This document shows positions 26,921 through 35,831 of a DNA stretch of 64,000 bases, in pieces (the first letter of the stretch is position 1; each line of letters begins with the position of its first letter). The stretch is taken from contig NZ_CP007202.1 of NCBI RefSeq assembly GCF_000941055.1, positions 1,174,001 to 1,238,000 on the forward strand. Direction: 5' to 3'. A program made the translations under genes and the position numbers. This DNA is from Siansivirga zeaxanthinifaciens CC-SAMT-1. Its GTDB lineage: Bacteria > Bacteroidota > Bacteroidia > Flavobacteriales > Flavobacteriaceae. A model generated the notes under the pieces. That model made no database searches and had not been told where the DNA came from. It worked only from the letters and a program-made list of their open reading frames with translations.

Positions 26921-27502
26921 ATGGATTTAACTCAAGGTACTGCAGAGGAAAAAAATAACCGAGCAAAAAAAATGATGCTTTGGTTTGGTATTATTTCGTT
27001 AGTGATGTCTTTCGCTGGTTGGACGAGTGCTTTTGTTGTAAGTAGCTCTAGGCCCGATTGGTTAAAAGATTTTCAATTGCCTAACGCGTTTATTATTAGC
27101 ACGGTAGTTATTATAATTAGTAGCTTAACCATACTGTTAGCTAAAAGCGCACTTAAAAAAGGTAATAGGAATGCAACGACTATGTGGTTGCTTGCAACTC
27201 TAGTTTTAGGAGTTGTTTTTATTTTTAATCAGTTTTCTGGTTTTCAACAAATAATAAATTTAGGATATAATTTTACAGGGCCAACAAGCAATGTAACGAT
27301 GTCTTATATTTATTTAATCGCGGTGGTTCATATTTTACATGTTGTGGTAGGGCTTATTTGTTTGCTGGTTGTAATTTATAATCATTTTAAACTACGTTAT
27401 AGCGCAACTCAAATGCTAGGCTTTGAGCTGGCTTCAACGTTTTGGCATTTTATTGATATTCTGTGGGTGTATCTCTTTTTGTTCTTATATTTTGTAAGAT
27501 AA
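26921..27502 (+). CDS. Heme-copper oxidase subunit III family protein (short)
   Basis: A 193-residue protein with five predicted membrane helices, the compact form of cytochrome oxidase subunit III. Typical features are MMLWFGIISLVMSFAGWTSA at residues 18-37 and the C-terminal FELASTFWHFIDILWVYLFL, where HF.D..W is the subunit III signature. It directly follows ctaB. A longer paralogue is downstream. Bacteroidota commonly carry two such genes in their oxidase clusters; whether both enter the same complex cannot be told from sequence. Confidence 0.9.
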   Translation: MDLTQGTAEEKNNRAKKMMLWFGIISLVMSFAGWTSAFVVSSSRPDWLKDFQLPNAFIISTVVIIISSLTILLAKSALKKGNRNATTMWLLATLVLGVVFIFNQFSGFQQIINLGYNFTGPTSNVTMSYIYLIAVVHILHVVVGLICLLVVIYNHFKLRYSATQMLGFELASTFWHFIDILWVYLFLFLYFVR

Positions 27503-27603
27503 ATTTTATTTATATTTCATAAAAAATTGTAATGTATTGAATGGCATTTGTTTATCCTTTTTAAAAATTACTGTTGTATATTTCATTAGATAAATAAAAT
27601 GAT

Positions 27604-27611
27604 TATTTTTG
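27604..27611 (+). promoter_or_regulatory. Possible promoter before the long subunit III gene, -7 element
   Basis: TATTTTTG lies 28 bases before the ATG in the 137-bp gap between the two subunit III genes. No well-spaced TTG was found. Confidence 0.4.
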
Positions 27612-27639
27612 TCCAACTTAAAAAAAACAACCAACATAT

Positions 27640-28620
27640 ATGAGTACTACAGTTGCAACTACTGAAATAGCAGGTAAAACTTGGGCGGGAGGTAACGAAC
27701 CTTTAAAAGCAAGTTACGGTAAGATGATGATGTGGTTTTTCATCGTTTCTGATGCTTTAACGTTTTCTGCGTTTTTAGCTGCCTACGGATTTTCTAGATT
27801 TAAATTTATGGATGCGTGGCCTATAGCTGATGAAGTTTTTACCCACGTTCCTTTTTTACACGGACAAGAGCTACCAATGATTTATGTGGCTTTTATGACA
27901 TTTATTCTTATTATGTCTTCTGTAACAATGGTTTTAGCTGTTGACGCTGGTCATCATTTAAATAAAGCAAAGGTTACTATTTATATGTTTTTAACCATTA
28001 TTGGTGGTTTAATTTTCGTTGGTTCTCAGGCTTGGGAATGGGCAACTTTCATTAAAGGTGATTTTGGAGCTGTACAAACAAAAGGTGGAAACATTTTACA
28101 GTTTGTTGATACAGATGGTCACCGAGTAGCTTTACGTGACTTTGTGGTTGCTAATGAAAAAGAGCGTGTTCAACATGAAAGCAGAAAAGGTATCTGGTAT
28201 TTAAGTGAAGGTACGTTGCCAACATATACCATAGATGAAGTTATTCATGGTTTAGAGGCGCATCCAAATGTTTTGGTTAGAACCCAATTACTTAATGAAG
28301 AAGGCGAGAAAACAGTATTGTCTAGAGAAGCTTCTTTAGCTAAACTTAAAAAAGATGGAAAATTAGTTGTTGAAGGAGCTAATTTACATGTAAATGAATA
28401 TGGTTCGCCATTATTTGCAGACTTCTTTTTCTTTATTACTGGTTTTCACGGATTTCACGTATTTTCTGGAGTTGTACTTAATATCATTATTTTCTTTAAT
28501 GTAGTTTTAGGAACTTACGAGAAAAGAAAAAGCTACGAAATGGTAGAAAAAGTTGGTTTATACTGGCACTTTGTAGATTTAGTTTGGGTATTTGTATTTA
28601 CATTCTTCTACCTAGTATAA
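27640..28620 (+). CDS. Cytochrome c oxidase subunit III with soluble insertion
   Basis: A 326-residue subunit III. Membrane helices begin at KMMMWFFIVSDALTFSAFLA (residues 28-47), with GLYWHFVDLVWVFVFTFFYL near the C-terminus. Between the third and fourth helices there is a hydrophilic insertion of about 100 residues (roughly 146-250, from DFGAVQTKGG to ANLHVNEYG). This is absent from the short paralogue and from mitochondrial-type subunit III. The insertion explains the length and probably faces the periplasm. It is followed after 21 bases by the subunit IV gene. Confidence 0.93.
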   Translation: MSTTVATTEIAGKTWAGGNEPLKASYGKMMMWFFIVSDALTFSAFLAAYGFSRFKFMDAWPIADEVFTHVPFLHGQELPMIYVAFMTFILIMSSVTMVLAVDAGHHLNKAKVTIYMFLTIIGGLIFVGSQAWEWATFIKGDFGAVQTKGGNILQFVDTDGHRVALRDFVVANEKERVQHESRKGIWYLSEGTLPTYTIDEVIHGLEAHPNVLVRTQLLNEEGEKTVLSREASLAKLKKDGKLVVEGANLHVNEYGSPLFADFFFFITGFHGFHVFSGVVLNIIIFFNVVLGTYEKRKSYEMVEKVGLYWHFVDLVWVFVFTFFYLV

Positions 28621-28641
28621 TTTTATTAAAAAGCATTTAAA

Positions 28642-29031
28642 ATGGCACACGAACATAAATTAGAAATATTTAGAGGTACATTAAAGTTTAAATCGAATAC
28701 TCAAAAAATTTGGGGTGTTTTAATCTTTTTAAGTATTGTTACAAGCGTAGAAGTTGTATTAGGTATTTATAAAGCCGATTTACCTTCTTTCTTCTCTGAT
28801 CACATTTTAGGGATGAAAGTTTTAAACTGGATTTTTATTATTCTTACTTTAGTAAAAGCTTATTATATTACTTGGGATTTCATGCACATGCGTGATGAGA
28901 CTACTGGTTTAAAACGTGCTGTAGTTTGGACAGCTATCTTCTTAATTCTTTATTTAGTATTTATTTTACTGCAAGAAGGTGGTTATGTATTTAGAGTTTA
29001 TGATGATGGATTTATTAAAAGAGACTTTTAA
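28642..29031 (+). CDS. Cytochrome C oxidase subunit IV family protein
   Basis: A 129-residue protein with three predicted membrane helices (about residues 25-42, 57-76, 92-111). The family-like pattern is IWGVLIFLSIVTSVEV plus VKAYYITWDFMHMRDE. It is a small accessory subunit of the aa3-type oxidase or a quinol-oxidase-like variant. It is the last structural gene of this block; a terminator follows 26 bases after the stop. Confidence 0.88.
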   Translation: MAHEHKLEIFRGTLKFKSNTQKIWGVLIFLSIVTSVEVVLGIYKADLPSFFSDHILGMKVLNWIFIILTLVKAYYITWDFMHMRDETTGLKRAVVWTAIFLILYLVFILLQEGGYVFRVYDDGFIKRDF

Positions 29032-29056
29032 TAAATTATAGTTAAATAGAAATATT

Positions 29057-29083
29057 AAGGCGGTTTTTAAACCGCCTTTTTTT
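29057..29083 (+). terminator. Terminator after the subunit IV gene
   Basis: A 10-bp stem AAGGCGGTTT / AAACCGCCTT with a minimal loop is followed by a T-run. The T-run continues into a promoter-like -7 element. Confidence 0.88.
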
Positions 29084-29090
29084 ATTTTTG
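29083..29090 (+). promoter_or_regulatory. Possible promoter for the SCO-like gene pair, -7 element
   Basis: TATTTTTG immediately follows the terminator and is 26 bases before the next ATG. Termination and re-initiation would be nested within about 40 bp. Confidence 0.45.
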
Positions 29091-29115
29091 CAACGAAATA
29101 AATACAGGATATTTA

Positions 29116-29838
29116 ATGGATTATAAAAAAGCGGGTCGCTATCTAGTTTTAGGAATTTTATTTTTTCTACCTGTTATGTTTTTATTGTTATTATACCCAG
29201 CTACACATAACTACACACCACTTGATATAGTAAATGAATCTGTTTTAGAACTTGATGGATTTAAATCTAACAAAGAAACTCCTGTACAATTAAAAGACCA
29301 TATTACTATTTTGGGATTTTTGGGAAAAACGCCCATGAATCACGTTATTGCGGCATCGAATTTAAAGGAGTTAGTTTACGATAAATTTAAAGGCTTTAAA
29401 AAGTTTCAAATTGTAATTGTAGTTGAAAATGGCACCGATGCAGAAGTTGAAAAATTAAAATCTGAAATAAATAAGTATGAAGATATTAGATTCTGGCATT
29501 TTGTATATGGCAATACGAACCAAATTGAAAATCTATATAATAGTTTAAAATTCAAAACGCCTTTAAAAGCCGACCTTTCAACAAATAGTATTTTTATAAT
29601 TGATAAAGATTTATACCAAAGAGGTCGCTTAGACGATAGAGAAGATAATGAAATAGAAACGAATACACCAGTTTATAAACTGTATGCCTACGATTGTATT
29701 GAAGTAGCAGAAATAAAGAATAAATTAAGTGACGATTTACGTATTTTATTCACAGAGTACAGACAAAAACGTAAAGGTGAATTCGATTCTTCAACCAGAC
29801 GTGCAGACGATTTAAAAAATAATAATGAAAAAGAATAA
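29116..29838 (+). CDS. Membrane-anchored thioredoxin-fold-like protein lacking the CxxxC site
   Basis: A 240-residue protein with an N-terminal membrane anchor (about residues 9-29) and a periplasmic domain. The order of predicted elements resembles a SCO/thioredoxin fold: HITILGFLGKTPMNH where the metal or redox motif would lie, then a central domain, then IFIIDKDLYQRGRLDDR, comparable to FALIDKNGFIRSRKD in the next gene product. Only one Cys is present, so it cannot do SCO-type copper or thiol chemistry. It overlaps sco1 by 14 bases and is probably translated with it. No named function is recognised; an assembly role for oxidase is inferred from position. Confidence 0.75.
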   Translation: MDYKKAGRYLVLGILFFLPVMFLLLLYPATHNYTPLDIVNESVLELDGFKSNKETPVQLKDHITILGFLGKTPMNHVIAASNLKELVYDKFKGFKKFQIVIVVENGTDAEVEKLKSEINKYEDIRFWHFVYGNTNQIENLYNSLKFKTPLKADLSTNSIFIIDKDLYQRGRLDDREDNEIETNTPVYKLYAYDCIEVAEIKNKLSDDLRILFTEYRQKRKGEFDSSTRRADDLKNNNEKE

Positions 29839-30565
29839 TTATTCATACATAGGCATAGCTTTTACCATCTTGGTTTTTGGAATTATTTTCGTTCCAAAAA
29901 TTGTCGATCGTATTACTAATAATGATATTACCAGAAATGAAAGCCGAAGCGATTTTGCTAACAAAAACGGTGTAGAATCAGATTTAGCTTTTATTAAAAT
30001 TAATGGGGAAGCTAAAAAAGTGCCTCTATTTTCATTTACCGATCAAAACGGTAAACTCATAACAAATAAAGATTATGAAGGTATAGTGTATGTTGTAGAA
30101 TTCTTTTTTACAACGTGTCCGACCATTTGCCCTAGAATGAATGCGAATTTAATACAGATACAAAATACCTTTAAAGATTTTGATAATTTTGGTGTTGCGT
30201 CTTTCACTATTAATCCTGCGTACGATACCCAAGAGGTTTTGAAAGCTTATGCCGAACAATATGGTGTAACAAATCCAAATTGGCATTTAATGACAGGCGA
30301 TAAAGATGCTATTTATAAATTATCTAACGAAGGTTTTAATTTGTACTCAGCTCAAGCCGAAGAAGTAGCTGGTGGGTTTGAGCATTCTGGTAATTTTGCC
30401 TTAATAGATAAAAACGGTTTTATACGCTCAAGAAAAGACCAGTACGGAAATCCAATTATTTATTATAGAGGTATTGCTTCAGAATCTGAAAAAATGGACG
30501 ACGATGGTGAAGTGGAACAAATAAGTGCTTTAAAAGAAGATATTAAAAAGTTATTAAATGAGTAA
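29825..30565 (+). CDS. SCO1/SenC-family oxidase copper-assembly protein
   Basis: A 246-residue protein with one N-terminal membrane anchor (about residues 8-25) and a periplasmic thioredoxin-like domain. It carries the copper/redox motif TTCPTICPRM (Cys98, Cys102) and the distal His187 in GGFEHSGNF. SCO1 proteins deliver copper to, or reduce, the CuA centre of cytochrome oxidase subunit II. It lies between the degenerate paralogue upstream (14-base overlap) and the DUF420 gene downstream (8-base overlap), a tightly coupled assembly set. Confidence 0.93.
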   Translation: MKKNNYSYIGIAFTILVFGIIFVPKIVDRITNNDITRNESRSDFANKNGVESDLAFIKINGEAKKVPLFSFTDQNGKLITNKDYEGIVYVVEFFFTTCPTICPRMNANLIQIQNTFKDFDNFGVASFTINPAYDTQEVLKAYAEQYGVTNPNWHLMTGDKDAIYKLSNEGFNLYSAQAEEVAGGFEHSGNFALIDKNGFIRSRKDQYGNPIIYYRGIASESEKMDDDGEVEQISALKEDIKKLLNE

Positions 30566-31094
30566 GTTAAATCAAGTTTCAGACGATAAAAAGTACAATA
30601 AATTAATAGTAATTTTATCGGTTGCTATTCCTATTGTAGTGGCTATTTTATTTCGAGTTAGAATTCCTAACGTAGAACCATTATCTTTTTTACCTCCAAT
30701 ATATGCCACCATAAATGGTATAACAGCCTTGCTTTTATTGATAGCATTTTGGGCTATTAAAAATAAAAAAATAGTATTACACGAAAATTTAATGACAACC
30801 TCCTTATGGTGTTCGGTGATGTTTTTGGTTATGTATGTGGCATATCACATGACAAGCGATTCCACAGCTTTTGGTGGTGAAGGTGTTATTAAATATGTGT
30901 ATTATTTTATTTTAACTACACATATTTTATTATCGGTCGTTATCATTCCTTTTGTTTTAATAACCTATGTAAGAGCGATTACAAATAATATTGAAAAACA
31001 TAAAAAAATAGCACGTATTACATTTCCTTTATGGTTGTATGTTGCTGTTACAGGTGTTGTAGTTTACTTAATGATTTCTCCGTATTATAGTTAA
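30558..31094 (+). CDS. DUF420 membrane protein, probable oxidase assembly factor
   Basis: A 178-residue protein with about five membrane helices and conserved histidines (LLIAFWAIKNKKIVLHENLM, then VAYHMTSD, then TTHILLSVVIIP). This is the DUF420 (CtaM/YozB) pattern. In Staphylococcus aureus a DUF420 protein, CtaM, is required for aa3 oxidase activity, so a role in heme or oxidase maturation is likely here. It overlaps sco1 and is followed after 11 bases by a small CxxC protein. Confidence 0.88.
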   Translation: MSKLNQVSDDKKYNKLIVILSVAIPIVVAILFRVRIPNVEPLSFLPPIYATINGITALLLLIAFWAIKNKKIVLHENLMTTSLWCSVMFLVMYVAYHMTSDSTAFGGEGVIKYVYYFILTTHILLSVVIIPFVLITYVRAITNNIEKHKKIARITFPLWLYVAVTGVVVYLMISPYYS

Positions 31095-31105
31095 ATCGAA
31101 TTTCT

Positions 31106-31324
31106 ATGAAGTTTAAAATGGCGTCTATTATATTAGCTTGTGTTTGTTTTTTAGAAACAAATGCACAATGCGCTATGTGTCGTGCTGTTTTAGAAAGCTC
31201 TGAAGGAAAAACTGCAGCAGAGGGTATAAATGATGGTATTGTATATCTTATGGCGATTCCATATATACTAGTTGCGGGAATAATATTCTTTATTTATAAG
31301 AAATTCAATACGTTAAAAAAATAA
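31106..31324 (+). CDS. Small exported CxxC membrane protein of the oxidase cluster
   Basis: A 72-residue protein. An N-terminal signal sequence (MKFKMASIILACVCFLETNAQ) is followed immediately by CAMCRAVLESSEG. One membrane helix comes next (about residues 46-65) and a basic C-terminus (KKFNTLKK). The mature N-terminus would display a CxxC pair on the periplasmic side. I recall similar small proteins in Bacteroidota oxidase clusters, but no function is known to me. A copper- or heme-handling role is only inference. It ends the cluster. Confidence 0.75.
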   Translation: MKFKMASIILACVCFLETNAQCAMCRAVLESSEGKTAAEGINDGIVYLMAIPYILVAGIIFFIYKKFNTLKK

Positions 31325-31413
31325 TAAAAGTTTTTTTTACACTTATTTGTAACATTTCTTTGTCTTGTTAGTCTTACTAGCGTAGCTAAGCTTCATTAAA
31401 TCTACCAAGAAAA

Positions 31414-32115
31414 ATGTTAGAAATTCGAAAATTACACAAATCCTATCCCATAGGAAATTCCAGTTTGCATGTTTTAAAAGGTATTGATCTTTCGGTGAAA
31501 GAAGGAGAAATGGTTGCTATTATGGGGTCTTCGGGCTCTGGGAAATCGACATTATTAAACATTATTGGCATGTTAGATGAAGCAGACGAAGGCGATTATA
31601 TTTTAGATGGTTTACCCATTAAAAATCTTACCGAAAAAAAAGCAGCTATTTACAGAAACAAATTTCTTGGTTTTATTTTTCAATCTTTCAATTTAATAAA
31701 TTACAAAAACGCCTTAGAAAATGTAGCACTTCCTTTGTATTATCAAGGCATGAAACGGAATCAGCGACTAGAGTTGGCTATGTACCATTTAGAAAAGGTT
31801 AGTTTATCAAATTGGGCACATCACTTGCCAAAAGAACTATCTGGGGGTCAAAAACAACGTGTGGCGATCGCAAGAGCATTAGCTGCTAATCCGAAATTAC
31901 TTTTAGCCGATGAGCCTACTGGAGCACTAGATACAAAGACTTCTCACGAAATCATGGCTTTTATTCAACAGTTAAATGACGAAGGAAAAACTATTTTAAT
32001 GGTAACTCATGAAGAAGACATTGCGAATATGTGCAAGCGTATTGTGCGTTTAAAAGATGGTGTTATTATGGAAGATAAAGTAGTAAACCAAATAAGAGCC
32101 GAGCAATATGTTTGA
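31414..32115 (+). CDS. ABC transporter ATPase, MacB/LolD type
   Basis: A 233-residue cytoplasmic ATPase. It has Walker A GSSGSGKST (38-46), Q-loop FIFQSFNLI (88-96), signature LSGGQKQRV (142-150), Walker B LLLADEPTGALD (162-173) and the switch His199. Length and motifs fit the mechanotransmission ABC class (MacB, LolD, FtsE). It overlaps the first permease by 8 bases and heads a five-gene exporter operon. The cargo is unknown. Confidence 0.95.
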   Translation: MLEIRKLHKSYPIGNSSLHVLKGIDLSVKEGEMVAIMGSSGSGKSTLLNIIGMLDEADEGDYILDGLPIKNLTEKKAAIYRNKFLGFIFQSFNLINYKNALENVALPLYYQGMKRNQRLELAMYHLEKVSLSNWAHHLPKELSGGQKQRVAIARALAANPKLLLADEPTGALDTKTSHEIMAFIQQLNDEGKTILMVTHEEDIANMCKRIVRLKDGVIMEDKVVNQIRAEQYV

Positions 32116-33337
32116 TTTAGACCTTTGGCGCGAAATATTCCAAAGCATTAATAAAAACCGTACCAGAAGTTTATTGTCTGGGTTTACGGTTGCGTTTGCT
32201 ATTTTATTATTTGCCATTCTTTTTGGTATTGCCAATGGTTTAAAAAATACTTTTAAAGAAGCCTTTGGTACCGATGCTAATAACTCCATAAGAATTTATG
32301 CCGGAAGAACCACCAAAGCTTATAAAGGACTTCAAATAGGCAGACAAATTCAGTTTAAAAATGAAGACAGAGATTTTATTTTAGATGAGTTTGGAGATAA
32401 AGTACAATACATAACATCTAAGGTTAATAAAAGTGTCAATGCATCCTATAAAGGTGAAAAAAACACCTACGAAGTTCGTGGCGTTTATCCTGAATATATG
32501 TATATCGAAAACAATAAAATAAAGGATGGGCGCTACATAAACCAGGGAGATATTGTGAACCGTACTAAAATCGTTGTTATTGGTAAAAAGGTTGAAACCG
32601 ATTTATTTTTTAAGGAAAATCCCCTTGGTAAATATATAAATCTTAGTGGAATTCAATATAAAATTGTGGGCGTTTTTACAGACGATGAAGGTGAAAGCGA
32701 AGAAAGTGTTATATACATGCCTATTAGTACGACACAATTTATATATGGCAATAATGATTTTGTCGATATGATGCACCTAACGTATAATCCTAGTATGAAT
32801 TCAGACCAAGCTTTAGCCTTTGGAAATTCTATTACAACCAAGTTAAAGCAAAAATTCTCGGTGGCAGAGAGCGACCAACGTGCCATCAGGCTTTTTAATA
32901 TGGCACAAGGCACTAAGCAAGTCGATATCATGACTGCCAGTTTAACGGGTATTATACTCGTTATTGGTTTTGGAACCCTAATCGCTGGCATTGTTGGTAT
33001 TAGTAATATCATGATTTTTATAGTTAAAGAACGTACCAAAGAAATTGGTATTAGAAAGGCATTAGGGGCATCGCCAGCATCTATAGTTTCAATTATTTTA
33101 TTAGAATCTATTATCATAACAGCTATCGCCGGTTATGTTGGTTTGCTTATAGGTGTTGGTGTATTAGAGTTAATAGGGCCTAGTTTAGAAACCTATTTCA
33201 TAAAGGACCCGGGTGTAAGTAATAGTTTAGTTGTTGGTGCTACCATCACCCTCATTATATCGGGAGCCATTGCAGGTTATTTACCAGCTAAAAAAGCGTC
33301 TCAAATTAAACCCATAATAGCCTTAAGAAACGATTAA
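32108..33337 (+). CDS. ABC transporter permease, MacB/FtsX type (first)
   Basis: A 409-residue permease. One N-terminal membrane helix (about residues 23-42) is followed by a MacB-type periplasmic core domain (about 45-260). Three C-terminal helices follow, starting with IILVIGFGTLIAGIVGISNI, and the coupling loop VKERTKEIGIRKALGASP touches the ATPase. The ATPase is a separate gene, unlike classical MacB. It is paralogous to the next gene, suggesting a heterodimeric permease. Confidence 0.93.
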   Translation: MFDLDLWREIFQSINKNRTRSLLSGFTVAFAILLFAILFGIANGLKNTFKEAFGTDANNSIRIYAGRTTKAYKGLQIGRQIQFKNEDRDFILDEFGDKVQYITSKVNKSVNASYKGEKNTYEVRGVYPEYMYIENNKIKDGRYINQGDIVNRTKIVVIGKKVETDLFFKENPLGKYINLSGIQYKIVGVFTDDEGESEESVIYMPISTTQFIYGNNDFVDMMHLTYNPSMNSDQALAFGNSITTKLKQKFSVAESDQRAIRLFNMAQGTKQVDIMTASLTGIILVIGFGTLIAGIVGISNIMIFIVKERTKEIGIRKALGASPASIVSIILLESIIITAIAGYVGLLIGVGVLELIGPSLETYFIKDPGVSNSLVVGATITLIISGAIAGYLPAKKASQIKPIIALRND

Positions 33338-33338
33338 T

Positions 33339-34583
33339 ATGTTTAAATTTTTATTTGATAAAGATACATGGCAAGAGGTTTTTGATAGTTTAAGCAAAAA
33401 TAAGCTTAGAACTATTTTAACCATGGTTGGTGTTTGGTGGGGTATTTTATTACTTATTGGATTATTGGGTTCTGCAAGAGGTTTAGAAAACTCATTTAAC
33501 AGATTGTTTGGCGATTTTGCTACAAATAGTGTTTTTATTTGGGGACAAAGCACCAGTATGCCGTTTAAGGGCTTTCAAGAAGGACGAGAGGTTAAACTAA
33601 CACTTTCTAATGCTAAAAAAATAGAAGAAAACGTTGAAGGCATTGAATTTGTTTTACCAAGAAGTCAAAAAAGTGTCGTTGCTACACGAAATTTTTTATC
33701 ATCTGGACTTAGTATGGCAGGCGATTATCCGCTTCTAGATCAACTACAAAAGAAAAAATTAATAAATGGCAGATTTATCAATCAAAACGATATTGATAAC
33801 AATAAAAAAGTTGTTGTTATTTCAGAAGATGCTTATAAACAACTATTTGAAAAAGATGAAAATGCTATTGGTAAGTACATAGACATTAACGGGATTAATT
33901 TCACCGTTGTAGGTGTTTTTGAAGTTGGCAACATTAATATGGGACCTTCTCAAGATATGCACATACCATTTACTACGTTTCAGCAAATTTACAACAGAGG
34001 CGATAGGATTGGATGGCTCATGATAACAGGAAGACAAGAATACAACATCAAACAAATAGAAACCGATGCCAAATTGTTGCTTAAAAATTTAAATAATATT
34101 CATCCTGAAGATAACCGAGCCTTTGGTAGTTTTAATTTAGGTAAAGAATTTGCGAAAATAACAGGCTTTTTAACCGGAATGCAGTTTTTAACATGGTTTG
34201 TAGGTATTGCAACCCTAATCGCCGGAGTTTTTGCCATAGGAAATATTCTTTTAATAACCGTTAAAGAACGTACCAAGGAAATAGGTGTGAGACGTGCCTT
34301 AGGAGCAACGCCGTTTGAAATTAAACGTCAAATTGTAGTTGAAGCCGTTTTTTTAACCTTAGTGGCTGGGCTCTTTGGTATTATAACAGGCGGATGGATT
34401 TTAATAGCCATCGATCATTTTTTTGGTCAAGGGCCAGAGGCAGCCATCGTTAATGCGTCTGTCTCCATTTTAGTGGTGTTTATCGCATTATTTATATTAG
34501 TCATTTTAGGAACTTTAATTGGGTTAATACCTGCATTTAAAGCCACAAGCATAAAACCAATAGAAGCATTAAGAGAAGAATAA
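33339..34583 (+). CDS. ABC transporter permease, MacB/FtsX type (second)
   Basis: A 414-residue paralogue of the preceding permease with the same topology: an N-terminal helix near MVGVWWGILLLIGLLG (27-42), a periplasmic MacB core, then three helices. The coupling loop is VKERTKEIGVRRALGATP. It starts 1 base after the upstream stop codon. The two are clearly related but diverged, which fits a heterodimer with the shared ATPase. Confidence 0.93.
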   Translation: MFKFLFDKDTWQEVFDSLSKNKLRTILTMVGVWWGILLLIGLLGSARGLENSFNRLFGDFATNSVFIWGQSTSMPFKGFQEGREVKLTLSNAKKIEENVEGIEFVLPRSQKSVVATRNFLSSGLSMAGDYPLLDQLQKKKLINGRFINQNDIDNNKKVVVISEDAYKQLFEKDENAIGKYIDINGINFTVVGVFEVGNINMGPSQDMHIPFTTFQQIYNRGDRIGWLMITGRQEYNIKQIETDAKLLLKNLNNIHPEDNRAFGSFNLGKEFAKITGFLTGMQFLTWFVGIATLIAGVFAIGNILLITVKERTKEIGVRRALGATPFEIKRQIVVEAVFLTLVAGLFGIITGGWILIAIDHFFGQGPEAAIVNASVSILVVFIALFILVILGTLIGLIPAFKATSIKPIEALREE

Positions 34584-34679
34584 TCAATTAAAAAACAAAC
34601 CTTTTTAAATCGATCGCAATGTCTTAAATCAAAATGATAACCCGGCATTCGACGAAATAGAAACTATTAGAACAATCAA

Positions 34680-35798
34680 ATGAAAAAATCAGTTAAAATT
34701 ATTTTAGGAATCGTCTTTTTAATTCTACTGTTAGTAGTATTGAAATATTTTAAAGATTCTAATTCTAAATCTATAGAAGATTTTAAAGTTGAAGAACCAT
34801 TTTACACTTCAATAAATTCCAAAGTGGTTGCAACAGGAAAATTAAATCCAGAAGAAGAGATTGAATTAAAACCACAAATTTCGGGGATTGTAGATAAAAT
34901 TTTTGTTGAAGAAGGCGATGTAGTTAAAAAAGGCGATTTAATAGCTAAAATTAGAGTAGTGCCTAACGAACAAAGCATGGCAAGTGCAAAAAGTAGAATA
35001 GCCTCGTCTAATTTATCGTATAAAAATGCCGAAACACTATATAAAAGAAATAAAGCATTGTTTGAAAAAGGGGTTATTTCACAACAAGATTTCGAAAACA
35101 GCGAGTTATCTTTTAATCAAGCAAGAGAAACTTTAAATCAGGCACAAAACGATTATCAAATTATTAAGCAGGGGTCTTTATCTGGCGGAAGTTCGGCAAA
35201 TACCAACATTGTCGCTCAAATACAGGGAACTATTTTAGAGATTCCTGTGCGTGAGGGCGACCAGGTAATTGAAAGTAATAATTTTAATGCAGGAACCACT
35301 ATTGCTACCATTGCAGATATGAGTTTGATGATTTTTGAAGGAAAAGTTGATGAAGCCGAAGTTGGTAAAATTAAAGAAGGTAAAGAAATTAAAGTTGTTT
35401 TGGGTGCCATTTCCGGACAAGATTTTCCAGCAAAATTAACCTTTATAGCTCCTAAAGGTGTCGAAGAAAATGGCGCCGTACAGTTTACAATTAAAGCCGA
35501 TGTAAAAGTTGAAACAGCAAAAAATATCCGAGCGGGTTACAGTGCCAATGCCGAGATAGAAATTGAAGCGAAAGACAGCGTTCTTGCTATTCGTGAGGCA
35601 TTATTGCAGTACAATAGAATTACCGAAAAACCTTTTGTTGAAATTCAAGAAGGTGATGGAAAATATAAAAAAGTGGATGTCGAGTTGGGTCTGTCTGATG
35701 GTATAAATGTTGAAATTACTGAAGGTGTTAAAAAAGGAGACAAAATAAAAGTTTGGAATAAGGCCTCTGAAGACGACGATAAAAATGAAAATAATTAG
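34680..35798 (+). CDS. Periplasmic adaptor of tripartite exporter (HlyD/MacA type)
   Basis: A 372-residue membrane-fusion protein. It has an N-terminal anchor (about residues 5-23), a lipoyl half-motif (VDKIFVEEGDVVKKGDLIAK, near 71-90) and a short alpha-helical hairpin (about 95-165). The second lipoyl half is ILEIPVREGDQVI, followed by beta-barrel and membrane-proximal domains. It links the permease pair to the outer-membrane TolC-like channel encoded next. A 96-bp gap precedes it, the longest within the operon, without a clear promoter. Confidence 0.93.
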   Translation: MKKSVKIILGIVFLILLLVVLKYFKDSNSKSIEDFKVEEPFYTSINSKVVATGKLNPEEEIELKPQISGIVDKIFVEEGDVVKKGDLIAKIRVVPNEQSMASAKSRIASSNLSYKNAETLYKRNKALFEKGVISQQDFENSELSFNQARETLNQAQNDYQIIKQGSLSGGSSANTNIVAQIQGTILEIPVREGDQVIESNNFNAGTTIATIADMSLMIFEGKVDEAEVGKIKEGKEIKVVLGAISGQDFPAKLTFIAPKGVEENGAVQFTIKADVKVETAKNIRAGYSANAEIEIEAKDSVLAIREALLQYNRITEKPFVEIQEGDGKYKKVDVELGLSDGINVEITEGVKKGDKIKVWNKASEDDDKNENN

Positions 35799-35831
35799 GC
35801 ATAACGCTAGAATTTAAAAGCATTAAATATT

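Noticed and set aside
32653-33117. 154-codon open frame opposite the first permease
   Set aside because: Antisense shadow; no family features.
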